Positions 27,631 through 36,906 of a stretch of 64,000 nucleotides of DNA are shown here, one piece after another. The translations under genes were made by a program, and so were the position numbers. Position 1 is the first letter of the stretch. The number at the start of each line of letters is the position of its first letter. Below the pieces are notes generated by a model, which worked only from the letters and a program-made list of their open reading frames with translations, had not been told where the DNA came from and did no database searches. This DNA comes from Tardiphaga sp. (lineage in GTDB: Bacteria > Pseudomonadota > Alphaproteobacteria > Rhizobiales > Xanthobacteraceae). The stretch spans positions 1-64,000 of the forward strand of contig JASBVG010000057.1 in the NCBI GenBank assembly GCA_030147505.1. The letters run 5' to 3'.

Positions 27631-27665
27631 AATGGCCGGAGGAAGCTCCGGCCATTTTTATTTTT
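27631..27665 (+). terminator. Intrinsic terminator
   Basis: An 11-bp perfect stem AATGGCCGGAG / CTCCGGCCATT with a GAAG tetraloop is followed by TTTATTTTT. It ends the dehydrogenase-hydratase operon. Confidence 0.93.
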
Positions 27666-27755
27666 GTAGCCCGGATGAAGCGAAGCGTGATCCGGGGATG
27701 TCGAGATAGTTGAAACGCCGATCCCCGGATTGCGCTACGCTTCATCCGAGCTACA
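27666..27755. repeat. Intergenic inverted repeat (TGTAGCCCGGATGAAGC family)
   Basis: GTAGCCCGGATGAAGCGAAGCG at the left and CGCTACGCTTCATCCGAGCTAC at the right are near-perfect reverse complements, with inner arms ATCCGGGGA and TCCCCGGAT. It lies between two convergent operons and ends 1 base before the stop of the ligase gene. The element type is common in Bradyrhizobium-like genomes and differs from the 411-502 family. Confidence 0.8.
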
Positions 27756-27756
27756 T

Positions 27757-29880
27757 TCATCGTCGCACCACTAGCGCGTCCACGATCGTGACGCCCTCGC
27801 CTGCCGGATGGACACACACCGGATTGAGTTCGATCTCAGCCACCTCGCCCTTGAGCTGCTCCGCCAATTGAGAGACCTGCGCAATCAGTCGCGATGCAGC
27901 CGACACATCTGCTTGCGCCGCTCCGCGAAATCCATTCAGCAGCGACGCGCCTTTTAAGGCGTTCAACATCTCTCCGGCCTCCTGCACACTTACTGGCGCC
28001 GGGCGATAGACGACGTCCTTGAACAGCTCCGCCGTCACGCCGCCCAGCCCGACCATCACCATCGGTCCGAAGGTCTTGTCGAGCAGTGTGCCGACAATGA
28101 TCTCGACGCCTTTCCTGGCCATTGGCGAGACCAGTACGCCCTGCAGTGCTGCCTGTGGCCGCTGCGTCTGTGCGCTCACAATTAGCGCATCATAGGAAGC
28201 CGCAGCTTCCCCCTTGGTCCCGATGTTGAGCTTCACGCCCCCGACTTCGCTCTTGTGTGGGATATCGCGCGACTGGATCTTCATCACCAGCGGGAAGCCG
28301 ACCTTGGCGATGGCCGCATCGAGTTCTGATTTGCGGGCGACGAGAAGCTCATTCGGTAGAGTGACGCCCGCGACCTGCAATAGTGTCTTGCTGTCGTGCT
28401 CAGACAAGGTTGGCGCCGTGAGGTGCGTGGCGAGATCGATCGGTGCTTGCGCCGCCTCCGCGACGGCCTCCATTGGCTTGAAACGCGCATGATCGACAAG
28501 CCTGCGCAGCGCCACACTCACATGCGTCAACCCGGACAGAACGACGACACCGGATTCAGCGAGCCCGTTGCGTGCAAAATTCGATGGCAGGGTATAGGAC
28601 CAGAACACAATCGGCTTGTTCTGCGCCGCGATCACCGGCTTCAGCTCAGCCGTCTTGAACGGCATCCGCGTTTCGCTGGACAGCGAGATCACAACCAGGA
28701 TCGCGTCGACCTCGTCGGACCTGTCGAGCAGCTCGATCGTCTTCTGCAATCCGCCGCTATGCACGGCCTGCGCCGTGATATCGACGGGGTTGCGCGGCGA
28801 GCCGTAGGACGGGATCAGGCCGCGGATCGTCGCCTGCACACCGTCCGACAATTCCGGCACCTGCAGCCCCTGTGCCGATACCGCATCGGCACCCCAGATC
28901 CCTGCGCCGCCTGAGACCGTCACAACAGCCACGCGCTCGCCCTTCGGCAGCGGCGATGTCGTCAGCACGGCAGCGATGCTAACGGCCTCGTCGAGATCGT
29001 TGGAGACGATGAATCCATAGCGCGCGAACACAGCATCATATGCAGCGGTCCAGCCCGCCATGCTGGCCGTATGCGACGCCGCCGCCCGCTCGCCCGCGCC
29101 GGAGCGGCCGACCTTGGTGACGATGACAGGCTTGCCGGTCTCCGCCGCCTTCTTCGCAGCGGCCAGGAATTGATCGACGTCGCGAATAGCTTCGATGAAC
29201 AGCAGGATCACGTCAGTCACGGGGTCCTGTGCGAGATAGTCAAAAAATTCGCCCGCCCCGAGATCGGACTCATTGCCGGTTGAAATCACCGTGCTGAGCG
29301 CGATGCCGAGCGCCTTGGCGCGGTTGTAGATCGCAAAGCCGATGCCACCGGACTGCGCGACGATGCCGATCCGCTTTCGTGTCGCGACAAAGCGCGGCTG
29401 GTCAGGCTTCGCATCGACGGTCGGACTGAACGTCGCTGCGATGCCCGCGATTTGGTTATAATAACCCTCGGCATTCGGACCGGAAATACGCATACCTGTG
29501 CGTTTGGCGAGTAACGCGATGGCATCCTGCATGGCGATGGAATCGCCGCCCTCTTCGGCAAAGCCCGAAGAAATGATGATCGCATGCTTGACGCCGAGCC
29601 TGGCACAATCGTCCAGCGCGCCCAGCACCACGCGGGCGGGAATGATCACGATCGCAAGATCGATCGACTGCCCGATCGCATCGAGCGATGGATAACATTT
29701 CAGCCCATCGATGTCGGGATAGTTCGGATTGACCGGATAGATCGCGCCGGAGAATTGGTTCTTGCGGAGAAAAGCCAGCAGCAGGCCGGGAATCTTGGTG
29801 CCGTCGCGCGAGGCGCCGATAATGGCAATGCTGGACGGATTGAAGAACGAGTCCAGCGGATGCGGACCTGACACACTCAT
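27757..29880 (-). CDS. NDP-forming acyl-CoA ligase (acetate--CoA ligase family)
   Basis: This 707-residue fused enzyme makes an acyl-CoA from acid, CoA and nucleoside triphosphate with a phospho-His intermediate. The N-terminal CoA-binding domain contains SIAIIGASRD. The succinyl-CoA synthetase-like ligase domains follow, with the phospho-His region near SGFAEEGG and GTIIGQSGGIGFAIYNRAKALG. The C-terminal ATP-grasp domain contains PLVMKIQSRDIPHKSEVGGVKL and MVGLGGVTAEL. The GNAT domain of Pat-type proteins is absent. It is the last gene of a minus-strand unit with a VOC protein, a hydratase and an ABC binding protein. Confidence 0.92.
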   Translation of the reverse strand: MSVSGPHPLDSFFNPSSIAIIGASRDGTKIPGLLLAFLRKNQFSGAIYPVNPNYPDIDGLKCYPSLDAIGQSIDLAIVIIPARVVLGALDDCARLGVKHAIIISSGFAEEGGDSIAMQDAIALLAKRTGMRISGPNAEGYYNQIAGIAATFSPTVDAKPDQPRFVATRKRIGIVAQSGGIGFAIYNRAKALGIALSTVISTGNESDLGAGEFFDYLAQDPVTDVILLFIEAIRDVDQFLAAAKKAAETGKPVIVTKVGRSGAGERAAASHTASMAGWTAAYDAVFARYGFIVSNDLDEAVSIAAVLTTSPLPKGERVAVVTVSGGAGIWGADAVSAQGLQVPELSDGVQATIRGLIPSYGSPRNPVDITAQAVHSGGLQKTIELLDRSDEVDAILVVISLSSETRMPFKTAELKPVIAAQNKPIVFWSYTLPSNFARNGLAESGVVVLSGLTHVSVALRRLVDHARFKPMEAVAEAAQAPIDLATHLTAPTLSEHDSKTLLQVAGVTLPNELLVARKSELDAAIAKVGFPLVMKIQSRDIPHKSEVGGVKLNIGTKGEAAASYDALIVSAQTQRPQAALQGVLVSPMARKGVEIIVGTLLDKTFGPMVMVGLGGVTAELFKDVVYRPAPVSVQEAGEMLNALKGASLLNGFRGAAQADVSAASRLIAQVSQLAEQLKGEVAEIELNPVCVHPAGEGVTIVDALVVRR

Positions 29881-29988
29881 GGCGTTTCCCGTCTATTGTT
29901 ATTGTCGTAGCGTTTTCGAGCGAAGTGGCTTCCGGTTCGCATCAAGGAAACGCGTCAGAACAAGCGGATGGTGCCGCGACGGCATCGA

Positions 29989-30756
29989 TCAGGCAACGAC
30001 CCGGAACGTGACCCCGCACAGCAGAAATGCATCACCGGCGGAAGGGCATCCGCGTGCTCGCGCCTTATCCTGCACCTGCGCCACGTCGTTGACGCGGAAG
30101 GTCAGCCCGGTCATCGCCTCGACCTTGCCCTTGGTGAAACGCAGGCAGCCATTCGGGAAGGCGAGCTGCGGATCGTTTCCTTTCGACGAGGTCAGCGGTA
30201 TGCCGATGAGATTGCTCCAATGCTGCGCCAGATCGTAGTGATCCGGGCTCTGCAGCTCGACCTCGAGCAGGGCCCGCGTGACGTCGTGACGGATCGATTC
30301 CTGCCAGTTCGGTCCGGCCGGTGGATAAATATCAAAATCGTCGTCGCTGCCTGCGGTGTGGTTGAATTCAATGAAGGCGGCACGGCAATCGCGCGGGTGC
30401 AGTTGCACACCGTGATACGGTGGATGGTCAATCACATTGGCAGTGCGGACACCGATGCTGGCGGCGAAGCGCCCGCGCTCGTCGGGGTCCTCGCAGGACA
30501 GGATCACCATATAGCCACCGCGTCCGCCGGATTTTTCGAGAAACCGCCCGGCCGCTGTTCCCGGCTGCGTCGGCGCCACGACTTCGAGCAGCGTGGCGTC
30601 GACGGGCATCAACGCGTTTTCGAGCCCGTATTTCTCCACATGCGGATCGCGATAGCAGACATCGAGGCCGAGAATGGCCGTGATGTCGCCGACAACCGGC
30701 TCCAGATGCGGAGCGACCAGACAGACTTGCCGCAACCGCATCTGGCCCATGGTCAT
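29989..30756 (-). CDS. VOC-family protein (glyoxalase-like)
   Basis: This 255-residue protein carries a VOC-superfamily beta-alpha-beta fold. The segment RQVCLVAPHLEPVVGDITAILGL is the first module, and HPRDCRAAFIEFNHT, near the middle, supplies plausible metal ligands (His, Glu, His). Two modules of similar length are visible. VOC enzymes include epimerases, dioxygenases and lyases; no specific reaction can be assigned. It overlaps the upstream hydratase by 4 bases (ATGA), so it is translationally coupled to it. Confidence 0.83.
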   Translation of the reverse strand: MTMGQMRLRQVCLVAPHLEPVVGDITAILGLDVCYRDPHVEKYGLENALMPVDATLLEVVAPTQPGTAAGRFLEKSGGRGGYMVILSCEDPDERGRFAASIGVRTANVIDHPPYHGVQLHPRDCRAAFIEFNHTAGSDDDFDIYPPAGPNWQESIRHDVTRALLEVELQSPDHYDLAQHWSNLIGIPLTSSKGNDPQLAFPNGCLRFTKGKVEAMTGLTFRVNDVAQVQDKARARGCPSAGDAFLLCGVTFRVVA

Positions 30757-31541
30757 TGCCCCTTGAAGACCGGCTTGCGCTTCTCGACGAAGGCCTTGGC
30801 GGCCTCCTTGTGATCATCGGTGTCGCCGCAGCGGGTATGATGCATCGACTCGCCGTCGAAGCAGGCTTCCAGCGTCATCGTCTCGGCATTATTGATGTTG
30901 GTCTTGATATAGCCGTAGGTGATGCTGGGTCCGCGCGCGAGCGACATCGCAAGTTCACGCGCCGCCGTTTCCACCTCGGCATCATCGACGACCTTGGTGA
31001 CCACACCGAGCGCCAGCGCCTCCTGTGCGGTGAGCACCGGCGACATCAGATACAGCTCACGCGCCCTGGCGCTACCGAGCATCTTGGTGAGGAAATAGGT
31101 ACCGCCGTAATCGCCGGAAAAACCGACCTTGGCGAAGGCTGTCGTGATCTTCACCGAGGAGGAGGCGACACGGAGATCGCAGGATAGCGCGATCGAGAGG
31201 CCTGCACCCGCGGCGGCGCCATCGAGCTGCGCCACCACCGGCTTCGCCATCGTATGCAGAATGCGCGAGACTTCCATGCCCTTGCGCAGATTCACGCGCT
31301 TGGCCTCGAACGGCAGCGGCGCTCGGCCGGCGGCCATCGACTTGACGTCGCCGCCGACACAGAACGTGCCGCCTGCGCCCTTGATGAGCACGGCGCGTAC
31401 GTCGTGATCTTCCTGCGCGCGGCGCGCGGCCGCCACCAGACCTTCCGTCATTTCCGGATTCAACGCATTACGCCGATCCGGACGATTCATGGTGATAGTG
31501 AGAAGACCGTTGTCGAGATTCTGCAGGACGATATCGCTCAT
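30753..31541 (-). CDS. Enoyl-CoA hydratase/isomerase family protein
   Basis: A 262-residue crotonase-fold enzyme. It has GGTFCVGGDVKSMA and the second oxyanion-hole segment AQLDGAAAGAGLSIALSCDLRVA. The C-terminal RKPVFKG is typical of these hydratases. It is a paralogue of the hydratase on the plus strand at 26791-27594. The stop codon overlaps the VOC start. The upstream gene on the same strand is the ABC binding protein, 51 bases away. Confidence 0.92.
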   Translation of the reverse strand: MSDIVLQNLDNGLLTITMNRPDRRNALNPEMTEGLVAAARRAQEDHDVRAVLIKGAGGTFCVGGDVKSMAAGRAPLPFEAKRVNLRKGMEVSRILHTMAKPVVAQLDGAAAGAGLSIALSCDLRVASSSVKITTAFAKVGFSGDYGGTYFLTKMLGSARARELYLMSPVLTAQEALALGVVTKVVDDAEVETAARELAMSLARGPSITYGYIKTNINNAETMTLEACFDGESMHHTRCGDTDDHKEAAKAFVEKRKPVFKGQ

Positions 31542-31592
31542 TGCATTTTCCTTTTCTTGTTGTTGATCGCCCGGCCCCCCCGACCGCGACGG

Positions 31593-32804
31593 TTATTTCT
31601 TCACCAGCGGGCAGCGCGACGCTTCGAGCGGCTGGAATGCCTGATCGGCCGGAACGGTGGCAAGCAGCTTGTAATAGTCCCAGCGCCCCTTGGACTCCGA
31701 CGGCTTCTTGACCTCGAACAGATAGAAGTCATGCACCATCCGGCCGTCCTCGCGGATCTTACCGTTCTTGGCGAACATGTCGTTGATCGGGGTTTCCTTC
31801 ATCAGCTTCATGACCGCCGCGGAGTCGGTCGTACCGGCCGCTTTCACCGCCTTGAGATAATGGAGCACGGATGAATAGACGCCGGCCTGGGCCGAGGTCG
31901 GCACCCGCCCCTTGGTGCGTTCCTGGAAGCGCTTGGTGAAAGCGCGGGTCTCGTCGTTAAGATCCCAATAGAAAGCTTCAGCCAGGATCAGACCCTGCGC
32001 GGTGTCGAGACCGACGCTGTCGATGTCAGAAATGAAGGCCAGCAGCGGCGACAGCTTCTGCCCACCGCTCTTGGTGAGTCCGAATTCGGCCGCTTGCTTG
32101 ATCGCGGTGATGGTGTCGCCGCCGGCATTGGCGAGGCCGACGACCTTGGCCTTGGACGACTGCGCCTGCAGCAGGAAGGACGAGAAATCCGCAGTGTTGA
32201 GCGGATGTTTGACGCTGCCCAGAACCTTGCCTCCCGCCTTGGTAACGACAGCCGTCGTATCCCTTTCCAGATCCTGACCGAACGCATAGTCGGCCGACAG
32301 GAAGAACCAAGTATCGAGCCCATTCTTGACGGTGGCGAGGCCGGTCACATTGGCCTGTGCGTAGGTGTCAAACACATAGTGGACCGTATACGGACCGCAG
32401 GCCTCGTTACTGAGGCGGATCGAGCCCGGACCGTTGAAAATGATGATCTTGTTGCGTGCCCGAGCAATCTCGCTCGCAGCCAGCGCCGTCGCCGATGCCG
32501 CCACGTCGATGATCGCCTCGACGCCCTGATTGTCGAGCATGTCACGTGCGATATTCGCCGAGAGGTCGGCCTTGTTGAGATGATCCGCCGCGACGATCTC
32601 GACCTTGCGGCCGAGCACCTCGCCGCCGAAATCTTCCGCCGCCATCTTCGCGGCCGTTTCGCTGCCGACGCCGGTGATATCGGCGTAGAGGCCGGACATA
32701 TCGAGGATCGCGCCGAGCTTGAGCGGCTTGTTCTGCGCCATCGTTCCCGATGTCGCGGCCAGAATTATGGTCGATGCGAGCAGGCCAGAAAGTAGCGTCT
32801 TCAC
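31593..32804 (-). CDS. ABC transporter substrate-binding protein (branched-chain amino-acid/aromatic acid type)
   Basis: This 403-residue periplasmic binding protein of the LivJ/Peripla_BP_6 class starts at a GTG (32804) preceded by GAGGGAGGGACTAC. It has a signal peptide ending SGTMAQN. The mature protein begins KPLKLGAILDMSGLYADITG, typical of this class. The motif DNQGVEAIIDVAASATALA and the C-terminal KEDGRMVHD-like stretch are also typical. Its place in a unit with CoA ligase and hydratases suggests an aromatic or branched carboxylate ligand, but no permease genes lie beside it. Confidence 0.9.
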   Translation of the reverse strand: MKTLLSGLLASTIILAATSGTMAQNKPLKLGAILDMSGLYADITGVGSETAAKMAAEDFGGEVLGRKVEIVAADHLNKADLSANIARDMLDNQGVEAIIDVAASATALAASEIARARNKIIIFNGPGSIRLSNEACGPYTVHYVFDTYAQANVTGLATVKNGLDTWFFLSADYAFGQDLERDTTAVVTKAGGKVLGSVKHPLNTADFSSFLLQAQSSKAKVVGLANAGGDTITAIKQAAEFGLTKSGGQKLSPLLAFISDIDSVGLDTAQGLILAEAFYWDLNDETRAFTKRFQERTKGRVPTSAQAGVYSSVLHYLKAVKAAGTTDSAAVMKLMKETPINDMFAKNGKIREDGRMVHDFYLFEVKKPSESKGRWDYYKLLATVPADQAFQPLEASRCPLVKK

Positions 32805-33002
32805 GTAGTCCCTCCCTCGCCGCGCGTTGGGCACGGCATTTATTGTTGCGGCGATCATGCAGCAAGGGAACCAGAGCGGCAAGCCGCTGCGAGAGGCATC
32901 GCGTTGCGAGAATTACTCGAAAGAAGCAAAGTTTCCGCAAAGCGGAATGGACACGATCGATCGCACCGACATAGGGTTGCGTATCAGCACACAGGACGGC
33001 CA

Positions 33003-33791
33003 ATGCGTGTCGGAGCCATCGCGCATACGGGACGATGCACGACAATGCTCGTATCGCCGATCGTCGGCTTCCTCGCATCCACGACCGTCGCATGCGCATC
33101 CGCCTGTTCGTTCGAGCCGCAGGACACGGGACGCATTGCTGACGTGATCGATATCCGCACATTGCGCATGGCCGACGGTGCGGAAGTCCGGCTGACCGGG
33201 ATCGAGCCCGCAATCGGCTGGCCATCCACCGCCGCGCTTACGGCGCTGATCCCGGATGGCGACGTCGCCCTTCATGGGGACAGCGACACGCCCGATCGCT
33301 ACGGCCGGCAGTCCGCCTTCGTCTTCGTCGAGACCGATGGTCCGCCACTGCAGGTCCGATTGCTGCGGGCCGGCGCCGCCCTCGCCTCCGGCACGGTTCC
33401 CAACGCCGGCTGCGCGGCGGAACTCGCTGCTGCCGAGGCCGCGGCCAGACGTGCCAAAGCGGGACTCTGGGCTCTTGATGACGTCATCAAAAAGGCCGTA
33501 ATTCCGGGCGATATTCTGGCTCAGTTGGGGCGTTTTGTCGTGGTCGAAGGACATGTTTTGTCCGTCCGGGAAGCTGGAAACACGACTTATCTCAATTTCG
33601 GCCGTCGCTGGACACGGGACTTTGCCGTGTCTATTTCAAGGCGCATGGTGACTGCTTTCGCAGGGGCAGGAATCACGCTCAAGTCCCTTGAAAGACGACG
33701 AATTCGTGTGCGTGGATGGGTCGAGAGCCGCGGTGGGCCGCGGATCGAGGCGCGCCATGTGGGGCAGATCGAGGTGGTCGGGGACCAATAG
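33003..33791 (+). CDS. Thermonuclease-like (SNase) secreted protein
   Basis: A roughly 262-residue protein with an N-terminal hydrophobic signal (LVSPIVGFLASTTVACAS) followed by a staphylococcal-nuclease-like OB fold. It has RIADVIDIRTLRMADGAEVRLTGIE, DRYGRQSAFVFV and a C-terminal AARRAKAGLWA helix. The catalytic Arg pair is not cleanly identifiable, so activity is uncertain. A second OB-like part (HVLSVREAGNTTYLNFG) at the C-terminus is the TNase-associated domain seen in relatives. ATG at 33003 is chosen; an ATG at 33045 would also give a signal peptide. Confidence 0.78.
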   Translation: MRVGAIAHTGRCTTMLVSPIVGFLASTTVACASACSFEPQDTGRIADVIDIRTLRMADGAEVRLTGIEPAIGWPSTAALTALIPDGDVALHGDSDTPDRYGRQSAFVFVETDGPPLQVRLLRAGAALASGTVPNAGCAAELAAAEAAARRAKAGLWALDDVIKKAVIPGDILAQLGRFVVVEGHVLSVREAGNTTYLNFGRRWTRDFAVSISRRMVTAFAGAGITLKSLERRRIRVRGWVESRGGPRIEARHVGQIEVVGDQ

Positions 33792-33813
33792 GACCGCCAG
33801 GCAGGACGCAAAC

Positions 33814-35316
33814 GTGACGGGTGTGGGACGGCAAACCAGCTTGAGCCGCCGCCTTTGGGCTGCGCCGGTTGTGCTATGCGCGGCCCTGGCGCTGTCGGGG
33901 TGCGGCGATGCGAGCCGTTTCGAAGCGGCTTCCGCCGCTGTGAAGCCGCCGGCGCCCGCCAAACCGCCGAAACCCGCCGTCGTCCAGACACCCGCCGCCG
34001 AGAAAGAACATGAGCGCATTCTCGCTTCCTATGGCGGGTCCTATGACGATCCGCGGCTCGAAGCGCTGATCTCCAAGACCGTCGACCGCCTGGTCGCCGT
34101 CTCCGAACGGCCCGACCTCGCTTATAAGGTCACCATCCTGAATTCCGGCGCCGTGAACGCCTTTGCGCTGCCGACCGGCCAGCTCTATGTGACGCGCGGC
34201 TTGGTCGCACTTGCCAGCGACACGTCCGAGCTCGCGTCTGTGCTGTCGCACGAAATGGCCCATGTGCTCGCCAAGCACGCCTCGATCCGCGAGGAACAGG
34301 CGCGGCAGGCCGCGGTCGTGACCCGTGTCGTCTCCGATATGGGCACCAACGATCCCGATCTCACCGCGTTGGCGCTCGCCAAATCGAAGCTCACCATGGC
34401 GAGCTTCTCGCGTGCGCAGGAATTCGAAGCCGATGGCATCGGCGTCGGCATTTCCGCCCGCGCGCATTTCGATCCGTTCGGTGCCTCGCGCTTCCTCTCG
34501 GCGATGGAGCGCAACGCCGCGCTGAAAGCGACCCGTACCCCGCTCGATCCGCGCGCCCAGGATTTTCTGTCCTCGCATCCGGCGACGCCCGAGCGCGTCC
34601 AGAATGCGCAGGCCAATGCAAGGCAATATGCCTCGCCTTCGGGCGGCAGTGGCGAACGCGACCGCGAGACCTATCTCGCCGCCATCGACGGCATCGTTTA
34701 CGGCGAAGATCCGAGCGAAGGCTTCGTCCGCGGTCGCCGCTTCCTGCATCCGAAACTCGGCTTTACGTTCCAGGCGCCGGACGCTTTCACGCTCGATAAC
34801 ACCGCGCAGGCGGTGATCGGCGTGCGCGAGGGCGGCAATCAGGCCATGCGCTTCGACGTGGTGCGCGTGCCGTCCGAACAGTCGCTCGGCGACTATCTCA
34901 ATTCCGGCTGGATGGAGAATGTCGACAAGGCCACCACCGAAGAAGTCACCATCAACGGCTTCCCCGCCGCGACGGCGCTCGCTCGCGGCGACCAGTGGCA
35001 ATTCCGCGTCTATGCGCTGCGCTTCGGCAGCGACGTCTATCGCTTCATTTTCGCCGCCAAGCAGAAGACCAATGAGAGCGAGCGCAATGCGCGCGAGACT
35101 GTCAATTCGTTCCGCCGCCTGACGCTGGCAGAAATACAGGCCGCACGGCCACTCCGTATTAAAGTCATCAACGTGCAGCCGGGCGACACAGCGGAATCGC
35201 TGTCGCATCGGATGAGCGGCGTCGACCGTCCTCTGGAGCGCTTTCGCGTGATGAACGGTCTCGAGGCCAATGCGCAGGTGAAGCCGCGCGATCGCGTGAA
35301 GATCGTGGTGGATTAG
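33814..35316 (+). CDS. M48-family metalloprotease (BepA-like lipoprotein)
   Basis: This 500-residue zinc protease begins with a lipobox (ALALSGCGD), so it should be a periplasmic lipoprotein. The zinc motif HEMAH is at about residues 146-150 and the third ligand Glu in FEADGIG follows about 60 residues later. A C-terminal region with IKVINVQPGDTAESLSHRM resembles a LysM module. BepA/LoiP relatives quality-control outer-membrane protein assembly. A GTG at 33814 with AGGACGC upstream is used because the lipoprotein signal begins there. It starts 22 bases after the SNase-like gene. Confidence 0.9.
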   Translation: MTGVGRQTSLSRRLWAAPVVLCAALALSGCGDASRFEAASAAVKPPAPAKPPKPAVVQTPAAEKEHERILASYGGSYDDPRLEALISKTVDRLVAVSERPDLAYKVTILNSGAVNAFALPTGQLYVTRGLVALASDTSELASVLSHEMAHVLAKHASIREEQARQAAVVTRVVSDMGTNDPDLTALALAKSKLTMASFSRAQEFEADGIGVGISARAHFDPFGASRFLSAMERNAALKATRTPLDPRAQDFLSSHPATPERVQNAQANARQYASPSGGSGERDRETYLAAIDGIVYGEDPSEGFVRGRRFLHPKLGFTFQAPDAFTLDNTAQAVIGVREGGNQAMRFDVVRVPSEQSLGDYLNSGWMENVDKATTEEVTINGFPAATALARGDQWQFRVYALRFGSDVYRFIFAAKQKTNESERNARETVNSFRRLTLAEIQAARPLRIKVINVQPGDTAESLSHRMSGVDRPLERFRVMNGLEANAQVKPRDRVKIVVD

Positions 35317-35322
35317 GCTCAG

Positions 35323-35414
35323 CCGTAGGACAGATTAGCGAAGCGTAATCAGTCGCGGAGCTTCCACCATGCAGTCGGCCGGCGGATTACGCTTTCGGCT
35401 AATGCACCCTGCGA
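35323..35414. repeat. Degenerate copy of the CCGTAGG/GATTA inverted repeat
   Basis: Left part CCGTAGGACAGATTAGCG with AAGCGTAATC and right part GGCGGATTACGCTTTCGG match the element at 411-502, with mismatches in the outer arms. It lies behind the M48 protease gene. A partial CTCTCCC...GGGGAGGGAG element follows at 35435-35460. Confidence 0.65.
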
Positions 35415-35479
35415 CGGCGCGACAGACACGCGCCCCTCTCCCGCTTGCTGGGGAGGGAGAAGCAAGATGTCGTGCAACA

Positions 35480-35507
35480 GAAAGCCCGGCCTTGCAGCCG
35501 GGCTTTC
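35480..35507 (-). terminator. Terminator hairpin downstream of the CarD gene
   Basis: GAAAGCCCGGC pairs perfectly with GCCGGGCTTTC around a 6-base loop, 23 bases past the CarD stop. The minus-strand 3' arm ends in CTTTC with a short TGTT downstream. Confidence 0.75.
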
Positions 35508-35530
35508 GAACTCGATCATGCCGTCGCCGC

Positions 35531-36772
35531 TTATGCAGCTTCGTCCTCGGCGACATCCTCATCGCCTTCATCCGCATCGTCTGCGTTGGCCTCGGCGTCT
35601 TCAGCCTTGGCGCCGCGACGCGGGCTCTTGGCGAGCTGGCCTTCGATCTCCTTGACCGCTTCGGTCTCGGTGACGTGCTGGACGACGGCGATTTCGCGCG
35701 ACAGGCGATCGAGCGCCGCTTCATAGAGCTGGCGTTCGCTGTAGCTCTGCTCGGGCTGCGATTCCGACCGGAACAGGTCACGGACCACTTCGGCGATCGC
35801 GACGATGTCGCCCGAATTGATCTTCGCTTCATACTCCTGCGCACGGCGCGACCACATGGTGCGCTTGATGCGGGCGCGACCCTTGAGGGTTTCGAGCGCC
35901 TTCTTCACCAGCGCCGGTTCGGACAGCTTGCGCATGCCGACATTCGCGACCTTTGCGGTCGGAACGCGTAGCGTCATCTTGTCCTTCAGGAAATTGATGA
36001 CGAACAGTTCAAGCTTGGCGCCCGCGATTTCCTGCTCCTCGATTGCGAGGATCTGGCCGACGCCATGGGCGGGATAGACCACATATTCATTGGTCTTGAA
36101 GCCCTGACGCTGGGTCGCCGCCTTCTTCGGCTCCTCTGCGCGGGGAGCCGGTGCTGCCGGCTTCGCCACCACGGGCTTCTCAGCCGCAGCCGCCTTGGCC
36201 TGCTCCTTGGCGGCGGCCGCCTTCATGGCCGAGGCCGTCGTCTTCGGAGCGTCGGACTTCGCGACAGGCGCCTTCTCGGCCACCGGCTTTGCGGCTGGAG
36301 ACTTCACGGCAGGCTTCTCAGCAGCAAACTTCGGAGCAGCAGATGCATTGGCGGCAGTCTTGGGCGCAGCAGCCTTGACGGCGGGCTTCTCGGCGGCGGG
36401 CTTGGCACTCTTGTTCGGCATTTCACTTCTTTTGTTCTGGGCGGACTTTGGCGCAACGGTCTTCGCCTCATGGGCCTTGGCACCCGAACCCTTCGCTGCC
36501 GAAGTCTTTGCCGCCACCACCTTGGCCGGAGCCTTGGAAGCAGGAGCCTTGGGAGCAGAAGCCTTGCCGGCAGAGGCCTTGGCTACGGGAGCCTTGGCCG
36601 TCGAAGCCTTGACGGGGGATGTTTTGGCCGTGGTGCGGGTCGTCGTCCGTGTGTCCTTGACAGGGGGCCGTACACGGCCTTTGCTCTCGCTACGCTTGCC
36701 ACCAACGTGGCTTGCCGCAGCTGTCTTCTTCGAAGCCTTAGAAATACTCTTTTTACGCGTTTTCTGTGACAC
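35531..36772 (-). CDS. CarD-family transcriptional regulator with Lys/Ala/Pro-rich N-terminal extension
   Basis: The C-terminal 200 residues are a typical CarD/CdnL RNA-polymerase-binding domain (FKTNEYVVYPAHGVGQILAIE, FVINFLKDKMTLRVP and the DNA-contact helices KRTMWSRRAQEYEAKINSGD). CarD proteins bind the beta subunit and stabilise open complexes at rRNA and stress promoters. Upstream is an unusually long stretch of Lys, Ala, Pro and Ser repeats, like histone H1 tails. I choose the GTG at 36772 because this composition begins there; an ATG at 36424 (MPNKSAK) would shorten it by 116 residues. An acidic tail ends the protein. Confidence 0.82.
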   Translation of the reverse strand: MSQKTRKKSISKASKKTAAASHVGGKRSESKGRVRPPVKDTRTTTRTTAKTSPVKASTAKAPVAKASAGKASAPKAPASKAPAKVVAAKTSAAKGSGAKAHEAKTVAPKSAQNKRSEMPNKSAKPAAEKPAVKAAAPKTAANASAAPKFAAEKPAVKSPAAKPVAEKAPVAKSDAPKTTASAMKAAAAKEQAKAAAAEKPVVAKPAAPAPRAEEPKKAATQRQGFKTNEYVVYPAHGVGQILAIEEQEIAGAKLELFVINFLKDKMTLRVPTAKVANVGMRKLSEPALVKKALETLKGRARIKRTMWSRRAQEYEAKINSGDIVAIAEVVRDLFRSESQPEQSYSERQLYEAALDRLSREIAVVQHVTETEAVKEIEGQLAKSPRRGAKAEDAEANADDADEGDEDVAEDEAA

Positions 36773-36878
36773 GGCCTGTGCGTGGAAACTGCCACGCCCC
36801 TGTTTGATTTTATAAAACGGGAACCCGGCAGGGCCAAAAACGAGCGGCACCACACGGTCCAGCTTCTTGAATGTGCCT

Positions 36879-36906
36879 ATAATAGCACATTTCCCGCAAA
36901 AATCAA
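36879..36906 (-). promoter_or_regulatory. Predicted promoter of the CarD gene
   Basis: On the minus strand TTGATT (36901-36906) and TATTAT (36879-36884) are spaced 16 bases apart. They are in an unusually AT-rich patch, about 107 bases before the chosen GTG and 25 bases before an earlier GTG. No start site is known. Confidence 0.45.
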
